Below are positions 54,199-61,604 of a stretch of DNA of 64,000 bases, one piece after another. This stretch comes from Mycolicibacterium moriokaense (GTDB lineage Bacteria; Actinomycetota; Actinomycetes; Mycobacteriales; Mycobacteriaceae): assembly GCF_010726085.1 (NCBI RefSeq), contig NZ_AP022560.1:4030001-4094000 (forward strand), written 5' to 3'. The first letter of the stretch is position 1. Every line of letters begins with the position of its first letter. The translations under genes were made by a program, and so were the position numbers. The notes beneath the pieces are model-generated. The model saw only the letters and a program-made list of their open reading frames with translations. It was not told where the DNA came from and made no database searches.

Positions 54199-55254
54199 AT
54201 GCCGACAGAAGCTGCCCAAAAAGCGGAACAAACCCTGATCCACGTTCTGTGGATCAACGCCGGACTCAGTTGTGACGGCGATTCCGTGGCATTGACAGGC
54301 GCCACCCAACCAACCATCGAGGAGATCGCGCTCGGAGCGCTTCCCGGTCTACCTCAAATCGCAGTGCACTGGCCGTTGATCGACTTCGAATGCGGACCGA
54401 CGGGCGGCGCAGACGACTTCCTCGAATGGTTCTTCAAGGCCGACCGCGGCGAACTGGAACCGTTCGTGCTGGTCGTCGAGGGGTCCATCCCCAACGAGGA
54501 CCTGCATCAGGAGGGATACTGGTGCGGGTTCGGCAACGACCCGTCGACCGACCAGCCGATCACCACCAGCGAGTGGCTCGACCGGCTGGCACCGAAGGCG
54601 ACCGCGATCGTGGCCGTCGGTACGTGTGCGACGTACGGCGGAATCCACGCGATGGCAGGCAATCCGACCGGGGCGATGGGCGTACCGGACTACCTCGGCT
54701 GGGACTGGAAGAGCAAGGCCGGCATTCCCATCGTGTGCGTGCCCGGCTGCCCCATCCAGGGCGACAACCTATCCGAGACGTTGACTTACCTCCTGTACAT
54801 GGCCACCGATCAGGCGCCGATGATTCCGCTGGACGACGCGCTGCGGCCACAATGGCTCTTCGGCCACACGGTGCACGAGGGGTGCGACCGTGCCGGCTAC
54901 TACGAGCAGGGTGACTTCGCAACCGAGTACGGGTCACCGAAATGCATTGTGAAGCTGGGCTGTTGGGGCCCCGTGGTCAAGTGCAACGTGCCGAAGCGCG
55001 GCTGGATCAACGGCGTCGGCGGGTGCCCGAACGTCGGCGGCATCTGCATCGGATGCACGATGCCGGGCTTCCCTGACAAGTTCATGCCCTTCATGGACGA
55101 ACCGCCTGGGGGAAAGATCTCGACTGCGGCCTCCGGCCTGTACGGCTCGGTGATTCGCAATCTGCGCCACATCACCGGCCAGACCGTCGACAAAGAGCCG
55201 CGGTGGCGGCATCGGGGCAAGGAACTGACGACAGGCGCGAAGCGCACCTGGTAG
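54199..55254 (+). CDS. hhyS: [NiFe]-hydrogenase small subunit, group 1h (Hhy)
   Basis: A 351-residue electron-transfer subunit holding three Fe-S clusters. The proximal-cluster motif is Cys25-x2-Asp28 (LSCDGD) instead of CxxC, matching the 3Cys-1Asp ligation known for actinobacterial group 1h enzymes. Other ligands are in VGTCATYGG, VPGCPIQGDN, and the middle/distal region CWGPVVKCNVPKRGW to CIGCTMPGFPDKFMPF. There is no Tat signal and no membrane anchor, so it is cytoplasmic. Next to hhyL (30 nt). Confidence 0.93.
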   Translation: MPTEAAQKAEQTLIHVLWINAGLSCDGDSVALTGATQPTIEEIALGALPGLPQIAVHWPLIDFECGPTGGADDFLEWFFKADRGELEPFVLVVEGSIPNEDLHQEGYWCGFGNDPSTDQPITTSEWLDRLAPKATAIVAVGTCATYGGIHAMAGNPTGAMGVPDYLGWDWKSKAGIPIVCVPGCPIQGDNLSETLTYLLYMATDQAPMIPLDDALRPQWLFGHTVHEGCDRAGYYEQGDFATEYGSPKCIVKLGCWGPVVKCNVPKRGWINGVGGCPNVGGICIGCTMPGFPDKFMPFMDEPPGGKISTAASGLYGSVIRNLRHITGQTVDKEPRWRHRGKELTTGAKRTW

Positions 55255-55284
55255 TTGCGCGACGCAGGCGAAAGGCAAAACTCA

Positions 55285-57081
55285 ATGACAACCACAGTTC
55301 CCGGACCTCAGCACACCAGTAGGGACCCGAGCACGCTCGTCGAGATGTCGTGGGATCCGATCACCCGAATCGTCGGCAGTCTCGGCATCTACACCAAGAT
55401 CGACTTCGAGAATCGCGAGGTCGTCGAGTGCCACAGCACATCGTCGATCTTCCGTGGCTACTCGATCTTCATGAAGGGCAAAGACCCTCGGGACGCGCAC
55501 TTCATCACCAGCCGCATCTGTGGCATCTGCGGTGACAACCACGCCACGTGCTCGTGCTACACGCAGAACATGGCGTACGGCGTCAAGCCGCCACACCTCG
55601 GCGAATGGATCATGAACCTCGGCGAAGCCGCGGAATACATGTTCGACCACAACATCTTTCAGGAGAACCTGGTCGGCGTCGACTACTGCGAGAAGATGGT
55701 CTCCGAGACCAATCCCGGCGTGCTGACCAAGGCCGAGAACACCCTGGCGCCGAACTCGGATGCCCACGGTTACCGCACGGTCGCCGACATCATGCGCGCG
55801 CTGAACCCGTTCACGGGAGAGTTCTACCGTGAGGCCCTGGTCGTCAGCCGTTGGACGCGAGAGATGTTCTGCCTCATGGAGGGCAGGCATGTGCATCCGT
55901 CCACGCTGTACCCCGGTGGCGTCGGCACGGTGGCCACCATTCAGCTGATGACCGACTACATGAGCCGGCTGATGCGCTACGTCGAGTTCATGAAGAAGGT
56001 CGTGCCGATGCACGACGACCTGTTCGACTTCTTCTACGAAGCGCTGCCCGGCTACGAGCAGGTCGGGCTGCGTCGCACCCTGCTGGGGTGCTGGGGGTCG
56101 TTCCAGGATCCGGAGGTGTGCAACTTCGCGTACAAGGACATGGAACGCTGGGGTGACGCGATGTTCGTCACGCCGGGTGTCGTCGTCGACGGCAAGCTGG
56201 TCACCCACTCGCTGGTGGACATCAATCTCGGCATCCGAATCCTGTTGGGCAGTTCGTATTACGACGACTGGACCGATCAGGAGATGTTTGTCAAGACCGA
56301 TCCGCTTGGCAATCCCGTCGATCGGCGCCATCCCTGGAATCAGCACACGAATCCCCGGCCGCAGAAGCGCGACATGGACGACAAGTACAGCTGGGTCATG
56401 TCGCCGCGTTGGTTCGACGGCAAGGATCACCTGGCGCTGGACACCGGCGGCGGTCCGCTGGCACGGTTGTGGGCCACCGCGTTGGCCGGGCTCGTCGACA
56501 TCGGCTACGTGAAGTCGACCGGTGCCAGCGTGCAGATCAATCTGCCCAAAACCGCGCTCAAAGGACCGGTCGCGCTGGAATGGAAGATCCCGAAGCACGG
56601 CAGCAACACCATCGAGCGCAACCGGGCGCGGACCTACTTCCAGGCTTACGCGGCGGCGTGTGCGCTGCACTTCGCCGAGAAGGCCCTGGCGGAGATCAGG
56701 GCGGGGCGCACCAAGACGTGGGAGAAGTTCACTGTGCCCGACGAGGCCATCGGTTGCGGCTTCACCGAGGCGGTACGCGGTGTGCTCAGTCACCACATGG
56801 TGATTCGCGACGGCAAGATCGCGAACTACCATCCGTATCCGCCGACGCCGTGGAACGCCAACCCACGCGACAGCTACGGCACTCCGGGACCGTATGAGGA
56901 TGCCGTGCAAGGTCAGCCGATCTTCGAGGAGAACGATCGGGACAACTTCAAGGGCATCGACATCATGCGCACGGTGCGCAGCTTCGATCCGTGCCTGCCG
57001 TGCGGGGTGCACATGTACCTCGGTGAGGGCAAGACGCTCGAGAAGCTGCACTCACCAACCCAATCCGTCACCGGGGAGTGA
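55285..57081 (+). CDS. hhyL: [NiFe]-hydrogenase large subunit, group 1h (Hhy)
   Basis: A 598-residue catalytic subunit. The L1 motif RICGICGDNHATC (Cys79, Cys82) and L2 motif DPCLPCGVH (Cys570, Cys573, His576) bind the Ni-Fe(CN)2CO centre. A 22-residue tail after His576 should be cut off by the protease encoded at 60.8 kb after nickel insertion. This high-affinity type oxidises atmospheric H2 during starvation in mycobacteria and streptomycetes. Start MTTTVPG is chosen after a GAAAGG site. Confidence 0.95.
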   Translation: MTTTVPGPQHTSRDPSTLVEMSWDPITRIVGSLGIYTKIDFENREVVECHSTSSIFRGYSIFMKGKDPRDAHFITSRICGICGDNHATCSCYTQNMAYGVKPPHLGEWIMNLGEAAEYMFDHNIFQENLVGVDYCEKMVSETNPGVLTKAENTLAPNSDAHGYRTVADIMRALNPFTGEFYREALVVSRWTREMFCLMEGRHVHPSTLYPGGVGTVATIQLMTDYMSRLMRYVEFMKKVVPMHDDLFDFFYEALPGYEQVGLRRTLLGCWGSFQDPEVCNFAYKDMERWGDAMFVTPGVVVDGKLVTHSLVDINLGIRILLGSSYYDDWTDQEMFVKTDPLGNPVDRRHPWNQHTNPRPQKRDMDDKYSWVMSPRWFDGKDHLALDTGGGPLARLWATALAGLVDIGYVKSTGASVQINLPKTALKGPVALEWKIPKHGSNTIERNRARTYFQAYAAACALHFAEKALAEIRAGRTKTWEKFTVPDEAIGCGFTEAVRGVLSHHMVIRDGKIANYHPYPPTPWNANPRDSYGTPGPYEDAVQGQPIFEENDRDNFKGIDIMRTVRSFDPCLPCGVHMYLGEGKTLEKLHSPTQSVTGE

Positions 57082-57084
57082 CGT

Positions 57085-58026
57085 ATGGCCTCGACTGGAC
57101 ACCACGACCCGGAGGCACTCGACGACGAAACACGGTGGCGTTCAGCAGGTGACCGGATTCAGACCCTGCTGGACGCCAGTGCGGGCAGCGGGACCGTCGT
57201 GCACGAGCGGACCCAACAACTCGCCGCCGAGCTGACGGACCTCTACGGCGCCGCCCTCACCCGGATCGTCACCATCACCGCCGAATCGGCACCGGAACTC
57301 GTCGATCGATTCGCGGCCGACGAACTCGTCGCCAGCCTGATGCTCGTCCACGGGCTCCACCCGCACGGCAGGGAGCGCAGGATCGAGGACGCCCTCGACA
57401 GCGTCCGGCCGTATCTCGGTTCCCATGGCGGCGACGTCGCCCTGCTCGACGTGGTCGACGGAGCCGACGGCCCCGTGGTGCGGCTGCGGTTCGCGGGCAG
57501 CTGTAAGAGCTGTCCGTCGTCGGCGGTGACACTCGAATTCGCCGTCGAAGACGCGGTGCGTGCGGCCGCACCCGAGATCACGGCGATCGAAGTCGTCACC
57601 GCAGAGGCCGCGAACTCGTCCGGCCTGATCTCGGTGGACTCGCTGATGAGCCGCGTACACACCAAGGGCACGCACAACGGCGCCTGGCAGCCGCTGCCCG
57701 AGATCGAGGATCTGCACCCAGGTGAGGTGGGCGGATTCCTCATCGCCGGAGTGCCGATCCTGGCGTGCCGGGTAGGCGACGAGCTGTACGCCTACCACGA
57801 TCGGTGCGGCCAGTGCCACGACTCGATGGCGGGCGCTGCGTTGCACCGTCCGATGGGCGCACCCGTTGGACAGGCGGTTCTGCGTTGTCCACGCTGCCAC
57901 GCACATTTCGACGTCGTGCACGCGGGCACCGGCGTGAACGGCACACATCTCGACCCGATCCCCCTGCTCCGCCGCGACGGAGTCCTGGCCGTCGCGGTGC
58001 ACGCCGAGGCAACCGGGGTGATGTGA
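57085..58026 (+). CDS. NifU-C domain fused to an atypical Rieske-like domain
   Basis: A 313-residue fusion. Residues about 95-175 are a NifU C-terminal Fe-S scaffold (RPYLGSHGGDVALLDV, GSCKSCPSS with Cys140/Cys143). Residues about 195-305 match a Rieske ferredoxin fold, but in place of CxH...CxxH it has C-x2-C-H at 241-245 and C-x2-C-H-x-H-F-D at 268-276. A four-Cys site (rubredoxin, zinc or 4Cys [2Fe-2S]) is therefore more likely. The location suggests the electron acceptor from HhySL or cluster delivery. It begins 3 nt after hhyL. Confidence 0.82.
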   Translation: MASTGHHDPEALDDETRWRSAGDRIQTLLDASAGSGTVVHERTQQLAAELTDLYGAALTRIVTITAESAPELVDRFAADELVASLMLVHGLHPHGRERRIEDALDSVRPYLGSHGGDVALLDVVDGADGPVVRLRFAGSCKSCPSSAVTLEFAVEDAVRAAAPEITAIEVVTAEAANSSGLISVDSLMSRVHTKGTHNGAWQPLPEIEDLHPGEVGGFLIAGVPILACRVGDELYAYHDRCGQCHDSMAGAALHRPMGAPVGQAVLRCPRCHAHFDVVHAGTGVNGTHLDPIPLLRRDGVLAVAVHAEATGVM

Positions 58027-58676
58027 TGGCCGGCGAAAGCGCTTTCGACGTTCTCACGCGAATACGCGCCAACAGGCCGCCCGTGCAGTCGGCGGGCGAG
58101 CGATGCGAGATGTGCGCCGAACCGATCACCGACGAGCATCAACACGTCGTCAATGTGGTTGCGCGCCAACTGATGTGCACGTGCCGCGCCTGCTATCTGC
58201 TGTTCACCGATCCGCACGCCAAGCTCCGCTATCGCGCGGTGCCGGACCGATATCTGACCTTCTCCGATTTCGCGTTGGACCGTCGAGCGTGGGAAGCGCT
58301 GCAGATCCCGGTCGGGTTGGCGTTCTTCTTCCACAACTCCGAGATGGACAAGACCGTCGCCTTCTATCCGGGCCCAGCCGGTGCCACCGAGTCCGAACTG
58401 AACCTCGACACGTGGAGCTCCATCAACGGCGCAGACAGCCGACTTGCGATGCTGGCCGACGACGTCGAGGCCCTACTGGTGCGCGTCCCCGACCGCGACC
58501 ATGCAGATCCCGACCTACCCGCCGAGTGCTACCTGGTCCCCATCGACGCCTGCTACGAGTTCGTGGGCAGGCTGCGAATGTTGTGGCGGGGCTTCGACGG
58601 TGGCCACGAAGTCCGAGAGTTCGTCGACGAGTTCTTCGAGCGGATCAGGGAACGCAGCAAGGTGGCCTCGACGTGA
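58026..58676 (+). CDS. hydrogenase-cluster protein, DUF5947-like
   Basis: A 216-residue soluble protein. The N-terminus has a zinc-ribbon-like pattern (CEMCAEPI with Cys27/Cys30, and CTCRAC with Cys51/53/56); the rest is alpha/beta with PVGLAFFFHNSEMDKTVAFY and LVPIDACYEFVGRLRMLW. It is found with group 1h hydrogenases but has no known role. Its ATG shares one base with the upstream stop (TGATG), so synthesis is coupled to the NifU fusion. Perhaps an assembly factor. Confidence 0.75.
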   Translation: MAGESAFDVLTRIRANRPPVQSAGERCEMCAEPITDEHQHVVNVVARQLMCTCRACYLLFTDPHAKLRYRAVPDRYLTFSDFALDRRAWEALQIPVGLAFFFHNSEMDKTVAFYPGPAGATESELNLDTWSSINGADSRLAMLADDVEALLVRVPDRDHADPDLPAECYLVPIDACYEFVGRLRMLWRGFDGGHEVREFVDEFFERIRERSKVAST

Positions 58677-59320
58677 ACAGTCTGACGTTCACCATCGTCG
58701 ACGTGGCCGCAGAACAGTTTTCGGTCACACCGCAACTGATCGCGCGCATAGCCGTAACGGCCGGCGACGACGAGCCGATTCAGGCGATCGCGCTGCGCTG
58801 CCAGATCCGCATCGAACCATTGCGGCGGCCGTACTCCGACGACGAGGCCGCGGGCCTGCTCGATCTGTTCGGGCCGCGCGAGCGGTGGGCGAGCACTCAA
58901 CGCACCTTCCTGTGGCAGCACAGCACCGCGATGGTCCAAGGCTTCACCGGTGCCAGCGAGTTCTCGCTGCCACTGGAGTGCACCTACGACTTCGAGGTGA
59001 CGGCGTCGAAGTATCTGCACGCCTTGCGCGACGGCGCCGCTCCACTGCTGTTTCTGTTCAGCGGAACGGTGTTCATGCCGGGCGAACGTGGTTTCTCGGT
59101 GCGCCAGGTGTCGTGGGAATGCGAAGCCCGCCATGACATGCCGGTGTCGGTGTGGAACGACCTCGTTCGGATCCACTACCCCAACACCGGGTGGGTGCGG
59201 CTCGGGCATGACACCGTGTCCGCGCTCGCCGCCTACAAGTCAAACCGCGGACTGCTCGACTTCGACGGTGCCGTCACCACATTGCTCGCCCAGGCCCCTG
59301 CGGCCGAGGAGGTCCGGTGA
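58673..59320 (+). CDS. hydrogenase-cluster protein, DUF6084-like
   Basis: A 215-residue protein, mainly beta-strand, beginning VNSLTFTIVDVAAEQFSVTP. No cofactor motif, signal peptide or transmembrane helix. Characteristic pieces are IRIEPLRRPYSDDEAAGLLD, TFLWQHSTAMVQGFTGASEF and TGWVRLGHDTVSALAAYKS. The GTG start overlaps the previous stop by 4 nt (GTGA). It co-occurs with the DUF5947-like gene; function unknown. Confidence 0.75.
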   Translation: MNSLTFTIVDVAAEQFSVTPQLIARIAVTAGDDEPIQAIALRCQIRIEPLRRPYSDDEAAGLLDLFGPRERWASTQRTFLWQHSTAMVQGFTGASEFSLPLECTYDFEVTASKYLHALRDGAAPLLFLFSGTVFMPGERGFSVRQVSWECEARHDMPVSVWNDLVRIHYPNTGWVRLGHDTVSALAAYKSNRGLLDFDGAVTTLLAQAPAAEEVR

Positions 59321-60705
59321 AACCCGGCTGGGAGCGAGCGCGCGCCGTCGCCGACGCGGTGCTCTACGAGGGTTACCTGCTCTACCCCTACCGCGCGACA
59401 TCGGCCAAGAACCAATCCCGTTGGCAATTCGGGGTGGTCGGACCACCGGCCGCCTCGGATGTGGGCATCGGCGAGGACGACAGGCTGTCGGCGCAGTTCC
59501 TGGTCGACGGCGACAGCGCGTTGACACTCGTCGTGCGCTTTCTCCAGCTGCAGCACCGCAGCGCGGAACGCGATCTCGGCGGCGGAACCTTCGAACCGGT
59601 CGACGAACTGACCGGCGGCACCCAGACATGGGTCACCTGGGACGAAGCGGTCGAGCGTGAACTGTCGTATGGCCCCTTCGATCTCAACGACCTTGCACGG
59701 CCACGCAGTTTGCGGGTGGCGGCGGTCGAGGGAAGCGACGTCGAGCACGTCGACGTCGGCCGACTGGTCCGCAGCAGATCCGCCGTCAACGCCGAGCTGA
59801 CCATCGCCGCGGAGCGCGACAGCGACCTCTACCGGATCAGCGTGACGGTTCGCAATACCGGCGCCGAAGCGGCCGACAAGGACGAAGCCATCGCCACGTC
59901 GTTGATCGGCACCCACATCATCGCCGAAGTGGTTGGCGGGGAGTTCATCTCACTGCTGGAGCCGCCGGAATCCGCTGTGGACGCGGTGTCGCGTCTCGAG
60001 CAGCACCGCTGCTTCCCGGTGCTCGCAGGGCAGCCGGGTGAACATGACCTGTTGCTGATCTCGCCGATCATCCTCTACGACCACCCGGAAATCGCCGAGC
60101 AGAGCGAGGGCGCCCTCTACGACGCCACCGAGATCGACGAGATCCTCACGCTGCGCATCATGACGATGACCGACGAGGAGAAGGCGCAGGCGCGGGCCAC
60201 CGACCCGCTGGCGGCAGCGATCATCGACCGGTGCGATTCGATGACACCGGAAGCACTTGCGCAGTTGCACGGCATCCTGCGTGACCCCCACAGCTCAGAA
60301 ATGGGACCCGACCCGAGACTCGACGCATTGGACGAGCAGATGAGGTCGGCCGGCCTGATCCCGGATGTCCCGGAAGGCGTCGATTGGTGGGATCCGGTCG
60401 CCGACAGCGCCGTTCGACCCGATGTCGATGCCGTGCTGGTCAACGGTGTGCGCGTCTCGGCGGGATGCCGAGTTCTGCTGCGCCCGTCTCGCCGCGCCGA
60501 TGCGCAGGACATCTTTTTCGCGGGCAGGAGCGCCCGAGTCATCTCCGTCCATGAGGACGTCGACGGTCAGCAGTACGTGGGCGTCATCGTCGAGGACGAT
60601 CCGGACGTCGAGATGCCCGACTCATACGGCCGGTACCTGTACTTCATGCCGGACGAAGTCGAACCGATCGAAAGCAGAGTGGTCAGCCCAGATAGGAGTT
60701 CATGA
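59317..60705 (+). CDS. unassigned 462-residue hydrogenase-cluster protein
   Basis: I do not recognise a family with confidence. The protein is soluble, has an N-terminal segment with AVLYEGYLLYPYRATSAKNQ, a beta-rich centre (FISLLEPPESAV, LLLISPIILYDHPEIAEQSE), a helical acidic part (IDEILTLRIMTMTDEEKAQA) and a small C-terminal beta domain (VNGVRVSAGCRVLLRPSRRA to RYLYFMPDEVEPIE). No cofactor motif is evident. GTG start overlapping the previous gene by 4 nt; its stop overlaps the following mini-gene by 4 nt. Confidence 0.72.
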   Translation: MKPGWERARAVADAVLYEGYLLYPYRATSAKNQSRWQFGVVGPPAASDVGIGEDDRLSAQFLVDGDSALTLVVRFLQLQHRSAERDLGGGTFEPVDELTGGTQTWVTWDEAVERELSYGPFDLNDLARPRSLRVAAVEGSDVEHVDVGRLVRSRSAVNAELTIAAERDSDLYRISVTVRNTGAEAADKDEAIATSLIGTHIIAEVVGGEFISLLEPPESAVDAVSRLEQHRCFPVLAGQPGEHDLLLISPIILYDHPEIAEQSEGALYDATEIDEILTLRIMTMTDEEKAQARATDPLAAAIIDRCDSMTPEALAQLHGILRDPHSSEMGPDPRLDALDEQMRSAGLIPDVPEGVDWWDPVADSAVRPDVDAVLVNGVRVSAGCRVLLRPSRRADAQDIFFAGRSARVISVHEDVDGQQYVGVIVEDDPDVEMPDSYGRYLYFMPDEVEPIESRVVSPDRSS

Positions 60706-60824
60706 TGGAAGCAATTGGTTGGGTCGCAACAGGTGTCATCGCCGTGGTGATCATCGGCGGAGTGGTGATCGGACTCCGCTCCATCCCCGATGTGCGGCGG
60801 TACATGAAGATGCGCAACATGTAG
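60702..60824 (+). CDS. 40-residue single-TM peptide in the hydrogenase operon (DUF6893-like)
   Basis: A short gene below usual length cut-offs. It starts MMEAIGWVATGVIAVV, crosses the membrane once (GVIAVVIIGGVVIGL) and ends with a basic tail (DVRRYMKMRNM). Its ATG overlaps the preceding TGA by 4 nt, and AGGAG lies at 60694-60698; the protease gene follows 18 nt later. It resembles small actinobacterial proteins called DUF6893. As the only membrane protein of the cluster it is a candidate anchor for the soluble hydrogenase. Confidence 0.75.
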   Translation: MMEAIGWVATGVIAVVIIGGVVIGLRSIPDVRRYMKMRNM

Positions 60825-60842
60825 GTTGGGTTCGCCAACAAG

Positions 60843-61334
60843 ATGAATGACCGTGTCCTGGTCGCCGGGATCGGCAACATCTTCCTCGGAGACGACGGTT
60901 TCGGACCCGAGGTGATGCGCCATGTCGCCGGGCAGTCGCTCCGCGCAGACGTGCGCGCAGTCGACTACGGAATCAGGGGGATGCACCTCGCCTACGACCT
61001 TCTGGAGGAATGGCACGCACTTGTCCTCGTCGACGCGCTGCCCAACCGTGGCGCACCGGGTACCTTGCACGTTTTCGAGGCGGATCACGAAACCCTCTCG
61101 CCGACCGCCGGTCTCGAAGCGCACAGTATGGACCCGGCGGCCGTGTTCGCGACGCTCAACGCGCTGGGTGGCACGGCTCCGCGGACGATCGTCGTCGGTT
61201 GCGAAGTCGAGAGCACCGAGGACGGCATGGGGCTGTCGGAACCTGTCGCTGCGACGGTGCCTGCAGCCGTCGAGGCCATCAACGGCTTACTGGCCGAACT
61301 CCATGCCCGGGCACCGACTCCGGCGGAGGGCTGA
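60843..61334 (+). CDS. [NiFe]-hydrogenase maturation endopeptidase (HybD/HycI family)
   Basis: A 163-residue protease that trims the large-subunit C-terminus after nickel insertion. The signature GIGNIFLGDDGFG has the first Ni-sensing acidic residue region (D), YGIRGMHLAYDLLE the second, and LEAHSMDP the His. It is the specific partner of HhyL. The ATG is 18 nt after the mini-gene; the hypC start is 3 nt after its stop. Confidence 0.9.
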   Translation: MNDRVLVAGIGNIFLGDDGFGPEVMRHVAGQSLRADVRAVDYGIRGMHLAYDLLEEWHALVLVDALPNRGAPGTLHVFEADHETLSPTAGLEAHSMDPAAVFATLNALGGTAPRTIVVGCEVESTEDGMGLSEPVAATVPAAVEAINGLLAELHARAPTPAEG

Positions 61335-61337
61335 GCG

Positions 61338-61604
61338 ATGTGTCTGGGAATCCCGGGGCAGGTCGTCAGGATGCTGGAGGGCTACGGCGACCAGCTTGCC
61401 CTGGTCAACGTCGCGGGCGAGAATCGCAAGGTCAACGTCGGCATGCTGCCCGAGGAGACGTTCAACGCCGGTGACTGGGTGATCATCCACATGGGGTTCG
61501 TCGTCGAGAAGACCGACAAGGCGGGTGCCGACGCCGCGTTGGCCGGGCTGAAGATGATGGGGAGCGGTCCCGATTCCGGCGAAATCTCCAAGGCCTCACC
61601 ATGA
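61338..61604 (+). CDS. hypC: hydrogenase assembly chaperone HypC (first copy)
   Basis: An 88-residue chaperone with the essential N-terminal MCLGIPGQVV (Cys2) that carries the Fe(CN)2CO precursor between HypD and the large subunit. The core has VNVGMLPEETFNAGDWVIIH. It has a longer C-terminal tail than most. It overlaps hypF by 4 nt (ATGA). A second HypC starts at 63906. Confidence 0.93.
   Translation: MCLGIPGQVVRMLEGYGDQLALVNVAGENRKVNVGMLPEETFNAGDWVIIHMGFVVEKTDKAGADAALAGLKMMGSGPDSGEISKASP

Noticed and set aside
54199..54300. Tat signal peptide on the hydrogenase small subunit
   Set aside because: No RRxFxK motif or hydrophobic stretch in the first 30 residues; the protein starts directly with the Fe-S domain.
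55282..57051. A 589-codon open frame antisense to hhyL
   Set aside because: Long antisense frames are normal in GC-rich genes with third-position G/C; the translation is Arg/His-rich with no family resemblance, while hhyL is certain.
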